NCBI GenBank assembly: GCA_002471975.1
Contig: DKQZ01000072.1
Span: forward strand, 3,360 to 33,059
From: Dialister sp. UBA7295
GTDB taxonomy: Bacteria; Bacillota; Negativicutes; Veillonellales; Dialisteraceae
Direction: 5' to 3'
Length of the DNA stretch: 29,700 bases
Below the pieces are notes generated by a model. It saw only the letters and a list, made by a program, of their open reading frames with translations. It ran no database searches and was not told the origin of the DNA. The stretch's first letter is position 1, and every line of letters begins with the position of its first letter. Positions 15,149 through 22,890 of this stretch are shown in pieces. The translations under genes and the position numbers were made by a program.

Positions 15149-15505
15149 TTATTTTCCTCTCAAAAATTCTGAAAGCACCACGGCCTGGTTATGCTCACAA
15201 TCCTTTGCTCCGAAGAGGAGGGTCACGGGACCTTCTGTAAGCTTTTCTTTCACCAGTTCCACGAAACGGGGCGTTTCTTCATTGGCGAAAAGTTCTGCCA
15301 GGTATTTCTCTTTGAATTCCTCATATTTCTCCGGTTCATGGTTGAACCATTTCCGCAGCTCCGGGGATGGGGCGATGGCCTTCTCCCAGACCCCCAGCTC
15401 CGCCTTCACTTTGGAAATACCTCTCGGCCAGAGGCGGTCCGTCAAAATGCGGAAACCGTCACTTTCCTCCGGCGCTTCATAGACTCTTTTGATTCTGACG
15501 TCCAT
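15149..15505 (-). CDS. DUF488 family protein (YeaO-like)
   Basis: 118-residue cytoplasmic protein of the DUF488 family, whose biochemical role is not settled. The blocks IKRVYEAPEESDGFRILTDR, LWPRGISK, ELRKWFNHEPEKYEEF and VTLLFGAKDCEHNQAVVL are all characteristic. The ATG at 15505 begins the conserved domain and has an AGAAGG ribosome site; the frame extends 21 codons further but that part (MKYSIFFYPSCYNK) is not conserved-looking. A TACAAT box lies at about 15530 on the minus strand. Monocistronic. Confidence 0.85.
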   Translation of the reverse strand: MDVRIKRVYEAPEESDGFRILTDRLWPRGISKVKAELGVWEKAIAPSPELRKWFNHEPEKYEEFKEKYLAELFANEETPRFVELVKEKLTEGPVTLLFGAKDCEHNQAVVLSEFLRGK

Positions 15506-15641
15506 CGATAAGACCTTCTTTCTATCTTTATTGTAGCACGAAGGATAAAAGAATATGGAATATTTCATATTTCCTGATCAACTGCCTTTCTGAATTCTCC
15601 TCTCCCTCACAGATTTTCGATGAAAATACAATGAGATCCCC

Positions 15642-15726
15642 ATAAAAATGGGCCTGCTTCACGAATTGTGCAGGCCCACCTTCCCGAGTCCCCCGACACC
15701 CCCGGGACTCCCGATACCCCCGATTC
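15642..15726 (-). repeat. HT element with 9-base tail, downstream of groEL
   Basis: Hairpin GGGCCTGC/GCAGGCCC (15650-15657 with 15670-15677), joint CCACCTTC, then five imperfect nonamers of CCCGATACC type (15681-15726). It lies behind the groEL terminator hairpin and could be a second terminator on the minus strand. Confidence 0.75.
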
Positions 15727-15758
15727 AAAAGTCTTTAAATCTTTTTATACATCAAAAA

Positions 15759-15795
15759 GAGCCGTGGAAAATGATTTCCACAGCTCTTTTTTATT
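15759..15795. terminator. Bidirectional terminator of groEL
   Basis: GAGC-C-GTGGAAA, loop ATGA, TTTCCAC-A-GCTC, with five As before and six Ts after. It lies 29 bases past the groEL stop. Confidence 0.9.
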
Positions 15796-15823
15796 TTTTA
15801 TTTCAATGATTCATCCGAAAGGA

Positions 15824-17437
15824 TTACATCATTCCGCCCTGGGGCATCGGAGGCATAGCCGGTTTTTCTTCCGGAATATCGCCGACGATAGCTTCAGTTG
15901 TCAGAACGAGGGCAGCAATGGATGCTGCATTCTGCAGGGCACTTCTGGTTACTTTTGCAGGATCCACAATGCCTGCTGCCATCATATCTTCATATTTATC
16001 TTCAGCAGCGTTATAGCCGATTCCGTCGCCTGCTTCTTTGACTTTTTCAGCTACGATAGCGCCTTCCAGGCCTGCGTTGTCAGCAATCTGGCGTACAGGA
16101 GCTTCAATAGCGTGACGGACGAGGTTTACACCGGTCTTTACGTCGCCTTCTGCTTCGATGGAATCCAGTTTATCCTGGATGTCAAGGAATGTGGTGCCGC
16201 CGCCGGCTACGATACCTTCTTCAACAGCTGCTCTGGTAGCATTCAAGGCATCTTCAATGCGGAGTCTCTTGTCTTTCATTTCAACTTCAGTTGCAGCGCC
16301 GACTTCAATGACTGCAATGCCGCCGGACAGTTTAGCCAGGCGTTCCTGGAGTTTTTCTTTATCGAAAGTGGAGGAAGTTTCTTTATACTGTTCACGAATC
16401 TGTTCCACTCTTGCATGGATCATCTGAGGATCGCCATTGCCGCCAACGATGGTGGTGTTGTCTTTGGTAATGCGAACCTGATGACAGGTGCCAAGGTCAT
16501 CCAGGGTTGCGCTCTGGAGTTTACGGCCCATATCATCGGAAATCACATGGCCGCCGGTGAGGATGGCGATATCTTCGAGCATAGCCTTGCGACGATCACC
16601 AAATCCCGGAGCTTTGACTGCTGCGCATTTCAGGGTGCCGCGGAGTCTGTTCACTACGAGAGTTGCCAGAGCTTCACCTTCTACATCTTCAGCAATGATG
16701 AGGAGTTCTTTTCCGGAACGTGCTACCTGTTCGAGGAGCTGGAGCATATCCTGAAGCATATTGATCTTCTTGTCGGTGAGCAGGATGAATGGGTTTTCCA
16801 TGACACATTCCATCTTGTCCGGATCGGTAACCATGTATGGGGAGAGATAGCCGCGGTCAAACTGCATGCCTTCTACGACTTTCAGGCTGGTGCCCATAGT
16901 CTTGGAGTCTTCAACGGTAATAACGCCATCGTTGCCGACTTTTTCCATGGCGTCAGCAATGAGTCCGCCGATGGTCTTATCTGCGGAGGAAATGGAAGCT
17001 ACCTGGGCAATAGCTGCTTTGGTCTGAACCGGAACAGCTTTCTTCTTGATTTCTTCTACCAAAACTTCGACTGCTTTTTCAATGCCCTTTTTCAGGACCA
17101 TCGGATTTGCACCGGCAGCCACGTTTCTCATGCCTTCATGAATCATGGACTGAGCCAGAAGAGTTGCAGTAGTGGTGCCATCGCCTGCTACATCATTGGT
17201 TTTGGTAGCTACTTCTTTAACAAGCTGAGCGCCCATATTTTCAAATGGATCTTTCAGTTCGATTTCACGGGCAATGGAAACACCGTCGTTAACGATGTTC
17301 GGTGCGCCGAATTTCTTGTCCAGAACTACGTTGCGGCCTTTCGGTCCAAGGGTAATCTTTACTGCATTTGCCAGCTGGTCAACGCCTTTCAGCAGGGCTG
17401 CGCGGGCTTCTTCATTATAAAGAACTTTCTTTGCCAT
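15824..17437 (-). CDS. groEL: Chaperonin GroEL (60 kDa)
   Basis: 537-residue subunit of the double-ring chaperonin, which folds proteins with ATP and GroES in the cytoplasm. MAKKVLYNEEAR at the start, ITLGPKGRNVVLDKKFGAP, the ATP-site block DVAGDGTTTATLLAQ, AAVEEGIVAGGGT and the flexible MPPMPQGGMM tail are all canonical, and the length is normal. AGGAGTG precedes the ATG. It follows groES by 24 bases and is controlled from the CIRCE site upstream of groES. Confidence 0.98.
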   Translation of the reverse strand: MAKKVLYNEEARAALLKGVDQLANAVKITLGPKGRNVVLDKKFGAPNIVNDGVSIAREIELKDPFENMGAQLVKEVATKTNDVAGDGTTTATLLAQSMIHEGMRNVAAGANPMVLKKGIEKAVEVLVEEIKKKAVPVQTKAAIAQVASISSADKTIGGLIADAMEKVGNDGVITVEDSKTMGTSLKVVEGMQFDRGYLSPYMVTDPDKMECVMENPFILLTDKKINMLQDMLQLLEQVARSGKELLIIAEDVEGEALATLVVNRLRGTLKCAAVKAPGFGDRRKAMLEDIAILTGGHVISDDMGRKLQSATLDDLGTCHQVRITKDNTTIVGGNGDPQMIHARVEQIREQYKETSSTFDKEKLQERLAKLSGGIAVIEVGAATEVEMKDKRLRIEDALNATRAAVEEGIVAGGGTTFLDIQDKLDSIEAEGDVKTGVNLVRHAIEAPVRQIADNAGLEGAIVAEKVKEAGDGIGYNAAEDKYEDMMAAGIVDPAKVTRSALQNAASIAALVLTTEAIVGDIPEEKPAMPPMPQGGMM

Positions 17438-17461
17438 TTATGTCACTCCTATATTTAAAAA

Positions 17462-17749
17462 TCAGTCAAGAATTGCAAGCAGGTCTCTGGATCCCAGGAG
17501 CAGGTACTTTTCGCCGTCGCCCTGATCGATATCCACACCGGTATATTTATCAAAAATCACATGGTCGCCGACTTTGACGTCAAATGCCTGACGAGTGCCG
17601 TTGTCCAGTACTTTGCCAGTGCCGAGAGCAACTACGATGCCTCTCTGCTGTTTTTTCTGTGCTGTATCCGGAAGCAGGATACCGCCCTTGGTCTGGGTTT
17701 CTTCTGCATCTACTCTAACAAGAATGCGATCTGCTAATGGTTTTAACAT
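17462..17749 (-). CDS. groES: Co-chaperonin GroES (10 kDa)
   Basis: 95-residue lid of the GroEL ring. LKPLADRILVRVDAEETQTK, GGILLPDTAQKKQQRGIVVALG (the mobile loop region) and GDHVIFDKYTGVDI are canonical. A strong AAAGGAGG ribosome site lies upstream. First gene of the groES-groEL operon, behind a CIRCE operator, so repression by HrcA in the absence of stress is expected from the family. Confidence 0.98.
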   Translation of the reverse strand: MLKPLADRILVRVDAEETQTKGGILLPDTAQKKQQRGIVVALGTGKVLDNGTRQAFDVKVGDHVIFDKYTGVDIDQGDGEKYLLLGSRDLLAILD

Positions 17750-17770
17750 GTCTGATTCCTCCTTTTACTA

Positions 17771-17797
17771 TTAGCACTCACTAGCATTGAGTGCTAA
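17771..17797. promoter_or_regulatory. CIRCE operator (HrcA site)
   Basis: Perfect inverted repeat TTAGCACTC-N9-GAGTGCTAA, 22 bases before the groES start. This is the consensus HrcA operator. Confidence 0.98.
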
Positions 17798-17809
17798 CTT
17801 ACGTTTTAT

Positions 17810-17838
17810 ATAATAACCGCTTTTGTCCATAAATGCAA
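17810..17838 (-). promoter_or_regulatory. Sigma-A promoter of groES-groEL
   Basis: On the minus strand TTGCAT (17838-17833), a 17-base spacer and TATTAT (17815-17810), directly upstream of the CIRCE site. Confidence 0.75.
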
Positions 17839-17937
17839 GGGGGAAGAGTAAAAAAATTAGAAATTTTTGAAACAGGGGGGCTGCTATCCATATATCCGGA
17901 TGCCGAAATGAAACCATAGGATGAAAAACTGTTGAAT

Positions 17938-18011
17938 CGGGGGTATCGGGAGTCTCGGGATTTTCGGGGTTATCGGGAAGGTGTGCCGCTTTCGCGGCAC
18001 GAATTTTTATA
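17938..18011 (+). repeat. HT element with 9-base tail
   Basis: Nonamers (GGGGTTATC type, 17938-17979), joint GAAGGT, hairpin GTGCCGC-TTTC-GCGGCAC (17983-18000), then TTTTTATAGGG. The following bases (TATGCACAGACGG) recur in altered form at 18225 and 20815, so the conserved unit extends past the hairpin. Confidence 0.75.
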
Positions 18012-18067
18012 GGGCTATGCACAGACGGATTATCAGAGTGATTTGTCAATTTTACGGTCAGGCCAAT

Positions 18068-18144
18068 TTCGATTTTCGGATTGTGGATTGGGGATTGCGG
18101 AATTCGGGAAGGATATGGTTTCCTGCGGAAACAAATTTTTTATA
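18068..18144 (+). repeat. HT element, subtype B joint (GAAGGATATGGTT)
   Basis: Heptamers of GGATTGT/GGATTGG type, then joint GAAGGATATG, hairpin GTTTCC-TGC-GGAAAC (18118-18132) and ATTTTTTATA, followed by a second hairpin GTGCGC-TTC-GCGCAC. The same two-hairpin order recurs inverted at 27154-27200. Confidence 0.7.
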
Positions 18145-18249
18145 GTGCGCTTCGCGCACGGGCCTATGGCCTGCAACAGATGCCCTGAAGGATATCTGAA
18201 AATGATTATATTCAGGATTCGTGGAATTTTAAATCCCGCCTGTGTATAA

Positions 18250-18320
18250 TCCCCATAAATAGTCCGCCCATCAGGGCGCCACATTCCCGCATTCCGCAAT
18301 CCGAAATCCCCAATCCGATC
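18250..18320 (-). repeat. HT element downstream of murB
   Basis: Hairpin GCCC-ATCA-GGGC (about 18266-18277), joint CCACATTC, heptamers of TCCGCAA/TCCGAAA/TCCCCAA type. Inverted mate of the 18068 element: both tails belong to the same heptamer family. Confidence 0.65.
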
Positions 18321-18334
18321 AGACAAAAAGAAAA

Positions 18335-18360
18335 AGACCGATTGTTTGCACAACCGGTCT
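18335..18360 (-). terminator. Terminator of the murB operon
   Basis: AGACCG-A-TTGT, loop TTGC, ACAA-C-CGGTCT; followed by CTTTTTCTTTTTG on the minus strand. It starts 13 bases after the murB stop. Confidence 0.85.
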
Positions 18361-18372
18361 CTTATGATTCAA

Positions 18373-19299
18373 TTATCTTTCCTGTACCACGTTTTCCCCA
18401 ATGATGCGGACGTCAAGGGGTACGTGTACTCCGTACTTGTCCATGACTCTTCTCTGCACTTCATGGAGAACCTGAAGGATTTCAAAGCAGGTGGCTTTGC
18501 CGTTATTGACGACGAAGTCCGGATGCTTGGTGGATACCTGGGCATCACCGATGGAGAAGCCGATGAGACCGCATTCTTTGATCATGGGGCCTACATGGTA
18601 TCCCGGCGGACGGAGATACATGGTGCCGGCGCTGCGTTTCTCCAGGGGCTGCTTGGTGCGTCTGGAAATCTGGTGCTCCTGCATATTTCTCTTGATTTCA
18701 TCTTCATTGCCTTTGGAGAGGTGGAGCTTGGCCCCTACGATGATATCTCCATTGTGCATGAAAACGGAATCGGAGTCCCCATAGTGAAGGTCATCCCAGC
18801 CATAAGTTCTTTCTTCGCTGCCGTCTCTGGAAATGGTATATACTTCTTCCACCACCTGTTTCATCTGGCTGCCATAGCCATTGGCATTCATGAAAACGGC
18901 GCCGCAGATGGTACCCGGGATGCCGACGGCCCATTCGAAGCCTTTCAGGCTGTTTTTCTGGGCAAAGCGGGAAACCGTACCGGTTCCGACGCCGCCAAGA
19001 GCGGTAATCCAGGTATCATGGCAGGCCATTTCCTGTTTCAGCCTTGTGGTGCAGATGGTAATCCCGCGAATTCCCAGATCGCTGACAAGGCAGTTCGAAC
19101 CCCCGCCGATCAGGGTAGTCCCGATGCCTTCTTTATGCGCTTTGGCCAGGACTTTTTTCAGTTCGCCCCAGGTCTTCGGCATAACGAAGCAGTCTGCCGG
19201 TCCGCCGATACCATAGGTGGTGTGGCGGCTCATAGGTTCATTGAGTTTGTAATCCCGTTCTTCCAGGATCCCGTCGAAAAATGCTTTCCAGTCTGTCAT
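18373..19299 (-). CDS. murB: UDP-N-acetylenolpyruvoylglucosamine reductase (MurB)
   Basis: 308-residue FAD enzyme that reduces UDP-GlcNAc-enolpyruvate to UDP-MurNAc in peptidoglycan synthesis. N-terminal MSRHTTYGIGGPADCFV and LIGGGSNCLVSD bind FAD; FEWAVGIPGTICGAVFMNANGYG and the C-terminal GFSIGDAQVSTKHPDFVVNNG and DVRIIGE blocks are typical. The proton-donor Ser of the usual AG-S-x-F-x-(R/N)P motif is Thr226 here (SAGTMYLRPPG); the codon is ACC. Whether Thr serves as donor is not shown. The ATG overlaps the ylbF stop by ATGA. Last gene of a four-gene operon ending in a strong hairpin. Confidence 0.95.
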   Translation of the reverse strand: MTDWKAFFDGILEERDYKLNEPMSRHTTYGIGGPADCFVMPKTWGELKKVLAKAHKEGIGTTLIGGGSNCLVSDLGIRGITICTTRLKQEMACHDTWITALGGVGTGTVSRFAQKNSLKGFEWAVGIPGTICGAVFMNANGYGSQMKQVVEEVYTISRDGSEERTYGWDDLHYGDSDSVFMHNGDIIVGAKLHLSKGNEDEIKRNMQEHQISRRTKQPLEKRSAGTMYLRPPGYHVGPMIKECGLIGFSIGDAQVSTKHPDFVVNNGKATCFEILQVLHEVQRRVMDKYGVHVPLDVRIIGENVVQER

Positions 19300-19652
19300 G
19301 GTTTATCCAGTCCCAATACATCCATACCCTGCGCCATTGCATCGGAAACGATCTTCTGCAAATCCGCAGCTACCTGATTCCAGCGGATAAATGCCTGGAG
19401 ATATTCTCTGGCATTGCCGTTATTACTGATGAGAACGGCCAGGTCCTGAAGGTGTTTGTAAGTTTCCTCATCTTCCTTCTGCCCGGCGAGCTTGGCGTAG
19501 TCAGCCTTCATCTGGGCCATGATGTATTCCTTCACCATTTTTTTGGCTTCTTCATCACCCTTGATGATTTCGGCTGCCGCGGTAAGCCTTTTCATCTCAT
19601 CGCTTTCTTTGATGGCTCTCGCCAAATCATAAGCTGCGTCATACGTATTCAT
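19296..19652 (-). CDS. YlbF family protein
   Basis: 118-residue, largely helical protein of the YlbF/YmcA family. DLARAIKESDEMKRLTAAAEIIKGDEEAKKMVKEY is the typical start. In Bacillus the family acts in an RNase Y-associated complex that affects competence, sporulation and mRNA processing; the role in this organism is not known. Its start lies within trmL (14-base overlap) behind AAAGGAGG, and its TGA overlaps the murB ATG, so all three are coupled. Confidence 0.88.
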   Translation of the reverse strand: MNTYDAAYDLARAIKESDEMKRLTAAAEIIKGDEEAKKMVKEYIMAQMKADYAKLAGQKEDEETYKHLQDLAVLISNNGNAREYLQAFIRWNQVAADLQKIVSDAMAQGMDVLGLDKP

Positions 19653-20148
19653 GCGCTTTATGACCTCCTTTGAATAACCGTCCGCTTTCCTTCAGGAGAT
19701 GGCGGAAACCGGTCTGTCTTAATGCTTCCATGGCCACAATGGCAACGGCATTGGATAAATTGAGGGAACGGGCTTCTTCGATCATGGGAATGCGGATACA
19801 GTCCTCTTCATGAGCCAGGAGCAAGTCTTCCGGAAGTCCCTTCGTTTCCTTCCCGAAAACAAGGACATCGTCGGGCCCGAACCGGACGTCCGTATAAGCC
19901 TTTGGCGCCTTGGTGGTATTGTAATAAAAATGATGGCCCTTCAGCATTTCCTCTACGGATGCGAAATTGGGATGGACGTGGACTTCCAGCATATCCCAGT
20001 AATCCAGGCCCGCCCGCTTCAGGTGTTTGTCATCGATGGAAAAGCCCAGGGGCTCCACCAGGTGAAGGGTCAGATGCTCGGCGGCGCAGAGTCTGGAAAT
20101 ATTTCCCGTATTTCCCGGAATTTCCGGTTCTACAAGGACGATGTGCAT
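19639..20148 (-). CDS. trmL: tRNA (cytidine(34)-2'-O)-methyltransferase TrmL (SPOUT)
   Basis: 169-residue trefoil-knot methyltransferase that adds a 2'-O-methyl to the wobble base of tRNA-Leu in known members. MHIVLVEPEIPGNTGNISRLCAA, LGFSIDDKHLKRAGLDYWD, VLVFGKETKGLPE and RIPMIEEARSLNLSNAVAIVAMEALRQTGF are the family motifs in order; the knot and SAM site lie in the C-terminal two. Usual length. It sits 12 bases after the secreted-protein gene. Confidence 0.95.
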   Translation of the reverse strand: MHIVLVEPEIPGNTGNISRLCAAEHLTLHLVEPLGFSIDDKHLKRAGLDYWDMLEVHVHPNFASVEEMLKGHHFYYNTTKAPKAYTDVRFGPDDVLVFGKETKGLPEDLLLAHEEDCIRIPMIEEARSLNLSNAVAIVAMEALRQTGFRHLLKESGRLFKGGHKAHEYV

Positions 20149-20160
20149 AGGCTGCCTTTC

Positions 20161-20565
20161 TTAGAAATAACTGCCGTACCGGTCTCGATACCGGTCAGTC
20201 TGTTCTTTCCCTTCATAGGCCCTGAAAGTTTTTGGCTTCTGGCCTTTGTAGGAAATCTGGTAAATGGGTTCGGGATCCAGCCCGTTCACGGGGATGCGAT
20301 AAATATTGTAATGAAATCCGTCACTCTTCTGCGGAATGGGAAGGCCCGTGGCTTCCACGCCCTCATTGAAAGTGAAATCGGGTTTGTAATCAGGAGAAAA
20401 GAAATTGGCCGGATGAAGTTCCTCTTCCGTCAGGGGCTCCTTCATCTCTACTTCCACAGTCAAATCATTGACCACGAAGACGTTTTTGATTTTATTCTCG
20501 GCTGAAACCGGCAGCGAAAGGCCCAGAGCCAGGAGACATGCCGGTATGACGTATTTATATTTCAT
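20161..20565 (-). CDS. Small secreted protein of unknown function
   Basis: 134 residues with a clear signal peptide: MKYKYVIPACLLALGLSLPVSA, cleavage expected before ENK. The mature part is short, beta-rich looking and ends in a Tyr/Arg-rich stretch (DRYRDRYGSYF). No family recognised. An AGGTGAGGA ribosome site lies upstream. It heads the operon with trmL, ylbF and murB; the link to cell-wall synthesis through murB is positional only. Confidence 0.75.
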   Translation of the reverse strand: MKYKYVIPACLLALGLSLPVSAENKIKNVFVVNDLTVEVEMKEPLTEEELHPANFFSPDYKPDFTFNEGVEATGLPIPQKSDGFHYNIYRIPVNGLDPEPIYQISYKGQKPKTFRAYEGKEQTDRYRDRYGSYF

Positions 20566-20613
20566 AGTTCCTCACCTGAAATGGTAAAAATGCCCCCTCA
20601 GCACTTACACTCT

Positions 20614-20633
20614 ATTTTATCACATTTAGTGAT
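20614..20633 (-). promoter_or_regulatory. Possible -10 box with overlapping inverted repeat
   Basis: TAAAAT (20619-20614, minus strand) directly follows ATCAC-N5-GTGAT (20619-20633), a dyad typical of a repressor or activator site. No good -35 was found, so confidence is low. Confidence 0.35.
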
Positions 20634-20730
20634 GATGTACTTAGAAAATATTTATGAGGTTTGATTACTTTAAGTTATAGATAAGTTGTCTGTATCGGAA
20701 AGGAATACTTTTATAATGATCAGCTTTTGT

Positions 20731-20811
20731 TTCGGGGTTATCGGGAATGACGGGAATATCGGGGCTGTCGGGAAGGTGGCGCCGCTGTTGCAGCGCCAAT
20801 TATTTATGGGG
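20731..20811 (+). repeat. HT element with 9-base tail
   Basis: Five nonamers of CGGGAATAT type, joint GAAGGTGG, hairpin GGCGC-CGCTG-TTG-CAGC-GCC, then TTATTTATGGGG. The trailing AATGTACACAGGCAGG matches, inverted, the bases beside the 18250 element. Confidence 0.75.
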
Positions 20812-20898
20812 AATGTACACAGGCAGGTATAAAGTACCCATGATTTTATCTTACTGCAAAAGATGATGTTCCACTTGTAATTAGCCAGAAGGGCCATA

Positions 20899-20957
20899 TA
20901 TAAGATTGGTTCCCGCAGGGAACCATATCCTTCCCGCACCCCGCACCCCGCACCCCG
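20899..20957 (-). repeat. HT element, subtype B, downstream of larE
   Basis: Hairpin GGTTCCC-GCA-GGGAACC (20908-20924), joint ATATCCTTC, tail of perfect CCGCACC heptamers (three and a half copies). Further out lies GCCGTGGTGAGGCTAAG (from 20995), shared with 25192 and 27258. In terminator orientation for larE, though the T run is weak. Confidence 0.75.
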
Positions 20958-21036
20958 TTCATCCCGGATGGGGATACCCGTTCATGCCGTGGTGAGGCTA
21001 AGACCCGAATGCCGAAGTAGTCTCAGGCCGAAGTTC

Positions 21037-21858
21037 TCACTTTGTATTTCCAAGAACTTCATCCATACTCCCCATCCTGTATCCCACAAAGTCCATGGTG
21101 ACGTAGGTGAAGCCCAGATTTTTGAAGATGCGGGTTACTTCATTGTGGATGCCGAAGAGTTTCAGGAAATCTTCGGGGAGCACTTCGATGCGGGCCATAT
21201 TTCCATCATGGAGACGAACGCGGAATTGCCGGAAGCCTTTGGAGAAGAGGTAGTCTTCTGCTTTTTCCACCATGGAGAGTTTTTCTTCCGTAATGGTCTG
21301 GCCGTAGGGGAAACGGGTGGCCATGCAGGCGAAGGAGGGTTTGCTCCAGGTGGGGAGACCGGCTTCGCGGGAAAGTTCGCGAATGTCTGCCTTGTAGAGT
21401 TCCGCATAGCGGAGCGGGCTTTTGATGTCCAGTTCAGCCAGGGCTTTGAGTCCCGGACGGTACTGGGTGGCATCATTCATATTCGTGCCGTCGATGACAT
21501 AGTCAAATCCTTCTTCCACTGCCAGTTTTTTCAGGGTGGAGAAGAGGAAATGTTTGCACAGGTAGCAGCGGTTTTCCGGATTTTCCGCAAATCCTTCGAT
21601 TTTGAACTGGTCCATGGAAACCACTTTGTGCCGGATTCCTTCCTTTTCACAGAAATCGATGGCATCGGACACTTCTCTTTCCGGTACGGAGGCCAGGTTC
21701 ATGGTGACGGCCATGGCTTTGTCCCCCAGCACTTTTCTTGCTTCGTGAAGAAGGTAGGTGGAATCCACTCCTCCTGAAAAGGCGAGCATCACGCTCCCCA
21801 GACCCTGAAGGTAGGCTTCCAGGATATCCTGTTTATGATGCAATTCTTCGCTGACCAT
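21037..21858 (-). CDS. larE: ATP-dependent sacrificial sulfur transferase LarE
   Basis: 273-residue PP-loop enzyme that, in known members, adenylates the carboxyls of the pyridinium dicarboxylate precursor and donates sulfur from its own cysteine to make the nickel-pincer cofactor of lactate racemase and relatives. SGGVDS (28-33) is the PP-loop; NPENRCYLCK (Cys98, Cys101) and TWSKPSFACMATRFPYG (Trp171, Cys178, Arg182) match the family, Cys178 aligning with the sacrificial Cys176 of Lactobacillus LarE. No larB, full larC or larA is beside it. It is transcribed alone from a good promoter with a roughly 90-base leader. The ribosome site is GGGAG. Confidence 0.92.
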   Translation of the reverse strand: MVSEELHHKQDILEAYLQGLGSVMLAFSGGVDSTYLLHEARKVLGDKAMAVTMNLASVPEREVSDAIDFCEKEGIRHKVVSMDQFKIEGFAENPENRCYLCKHFLFSTLKKLAVEEGFDYVIDGTNMNDATQYRPGLKALAELDIKSPLRYAELYKADIRELSREAGLPTWSKPSFACMATRFPYGQTITEEKLSMVEKAEDYLFSKGFRQFRVRLHDGNMARIEVLPEDFLKLFGIHNEVTRIFKNLGFTYVTMDFVGYRMGSMDEVLGNTK

Positions 21859-21954
21859 ATGATTCTCCCATTCTTTATTTCAAATCCCCTGACTTCAGGC
21901 GCAGGCCGGAAGGATGGCGGGGCGATGGCGCCGTTTCAATGCGGCGTTTCACCT

Positions 21955-21982
21955 ATTATAACATTGATTGTCCTGCTGTCAT
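21955..21982 (-). promoter_or_regulatory. Sigma-A promoter of larE
   Basis: Minus strand: ATGACA (21982-21977), a 16-base spacer and TATAAT (21960-21955). The leader contains a small GCCG/CGGC hairpin. Confidence 0.6.
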
Positions 21983-22036
21983 AGGAAACTCGCGGAAGAG
22001 GAGCGGAAAGCTTTGGGGAAAGGAAATTTCCCACGT

Positions 22037-22071
22037 AAAAAGTCGTGCCTTTACGTAAAGCACGACTTTTT
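22037..22071. terminator. Bidirectional terminator
   Basis: AAAAAGTCGTGC and GCACGACTTTTT enclose a TTTACGTAAA palindrome: a 12-bp stem with A and T runs built into it. It lies about 100 bases past the 49-codon gene on the minus strand. Confidence 0.85.
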
Positions 22072-22167
22072 CCCATATGGTTGCGAAACTATCCGCGATG
22101 CCTGTGGGCAGCTGCTATCTCAAATTCCAATCATACAGTGATCACGAATCCGTTCGCTCAGGGACTG

Positions 22168-22317
22168 TCAGTCCTGATCGTGGGAACCAGTGAGTCCGGC
22201 ATTTACGATGGCTCCATCGAAGCAAGCTTTATCGCTCAGACGGGAGATGCTGTAAATGCTGTAGCCAATCCATGCTGCCGAAACAGCGAGAATCGACACT
22301 GTCCAAAGTGTATTCAT
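22168..22317 (-). CDS. Small single-pass membrane protein, diverged paralogue of the FeoB-associated Cys-rich type
   Basis: 49 codons. MNTLWTVSILAVSAAWIGYS matches the start of the 90-residue protein encoded at 22891-23163 (MNTLWTG...AAWFGYCLYR), so the two are paralogues. The membrane segment (about 5-24) is kept. The Arg-rich joint and the paired cysteines after it are lost; one Cys (32) remains and the protein ends at residue 49. AAAGGAAG precedes the ATG and a TATAAT lies at 22351-22356, so it looks expressed. It may be a decaying copy or a shortened functional one. Confidence 0.6.
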   Translation of the reverse strand: MNTLWTVSILAVSAAWIGYSIYSISRLSDKACFDGAIVNAGLTGSHDQD

Positions 22318-22714
22318 AGTAACTTCCTTTCTTTAATTGCCGGCGAAGCCATTATAACATGGCCTTTGTGGAAATAAAAGAACGCGTATCAGAAACATAT
22401 ATTAGAAACAGGAACTTTATGAATCATCCGATAACTTCGGAAATTCAATAATTTTCGGTTTTCCTAAGATTAGATTCGCTTATTATAGATAAATGTTATT
22501 AGCTGAAAAGTTTCATAGTTGGCAATGGAATTTCAGAATGAGATTATACTCGAAAGAGATGATTCAGGTGTACATGAAAGGGTTCCTTTTTTCTATGAGA
22601 GGAGAAACAATTTTGTAAATCTGTATAGATGGAGTGAATGTTCATGCAGCTTATCTGTATGATTAATTCATAGTCTGGAAGTTATGGATTTTGAGAATAT
22701 TTTTGTTATGCGTG
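22318..22714. other. Gene-free stretch between the two small membrane-protein genes
   Basis: AT-rich sequence. A frame of about 45 codons from an ATG near 22526 (MEFQNEIILERDD) lacks a ribosome site and I could not support it. It may contain gene remnants. Confidence 0.35.
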
Positions 22715-22790
22715 GTAAGCGGTTAGCGGTTAGCTGTTAGCCGCTAGCCGTTAGCCGTTAGCGATTAGCCATTGGCCATCAGCCATGAGC
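22715..22790. repeat. Heptamer array, GTTAGCC type
   Basis: About ten imperfect heptamers (GTTAGCG, GTTAGCT, GTTAGCC, ATTAGCC, ATTGGCC, ATCAGCC), without a hairpin of the HT type. Degeneracy rises toward the right end. Confidence 0.75.
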
Positions 22791-22854
22791 AGCCCCTCGG
22801 TCCAGGTTCCTTTTGGTTCTGAATCAGGAAGAGAATTCCGGAATGAAAGCCAAT

Positions 22855-22876
22855 AAAAAAGATGCCTTTCGGCATC
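22855..22876 (-). terminator. Terminator of the Cys-rich membrane protein gene
   Basis: GATGCC-TTTC-GGCATC, followed by six Ts on the minus strand, 15 bases after the stop codon. Confidence 0.85.
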
Positions 22877-22890
22877 TGAGTCATAGGGTC

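Noticed and set aside
15668..17458. 596-codon plus-strand frame opposite groEL
   Set aside because: Antisense shadow of a canonical groEL; rich in Phe, His and Cys as expected of such shadows.
22045..22377. 110-codon plus-strand frame
   Set aside because: It begins inside a terminator hairpin and runs opposite the 49-codon membrane-protein gene, which has a ribosome site and a paralogue.
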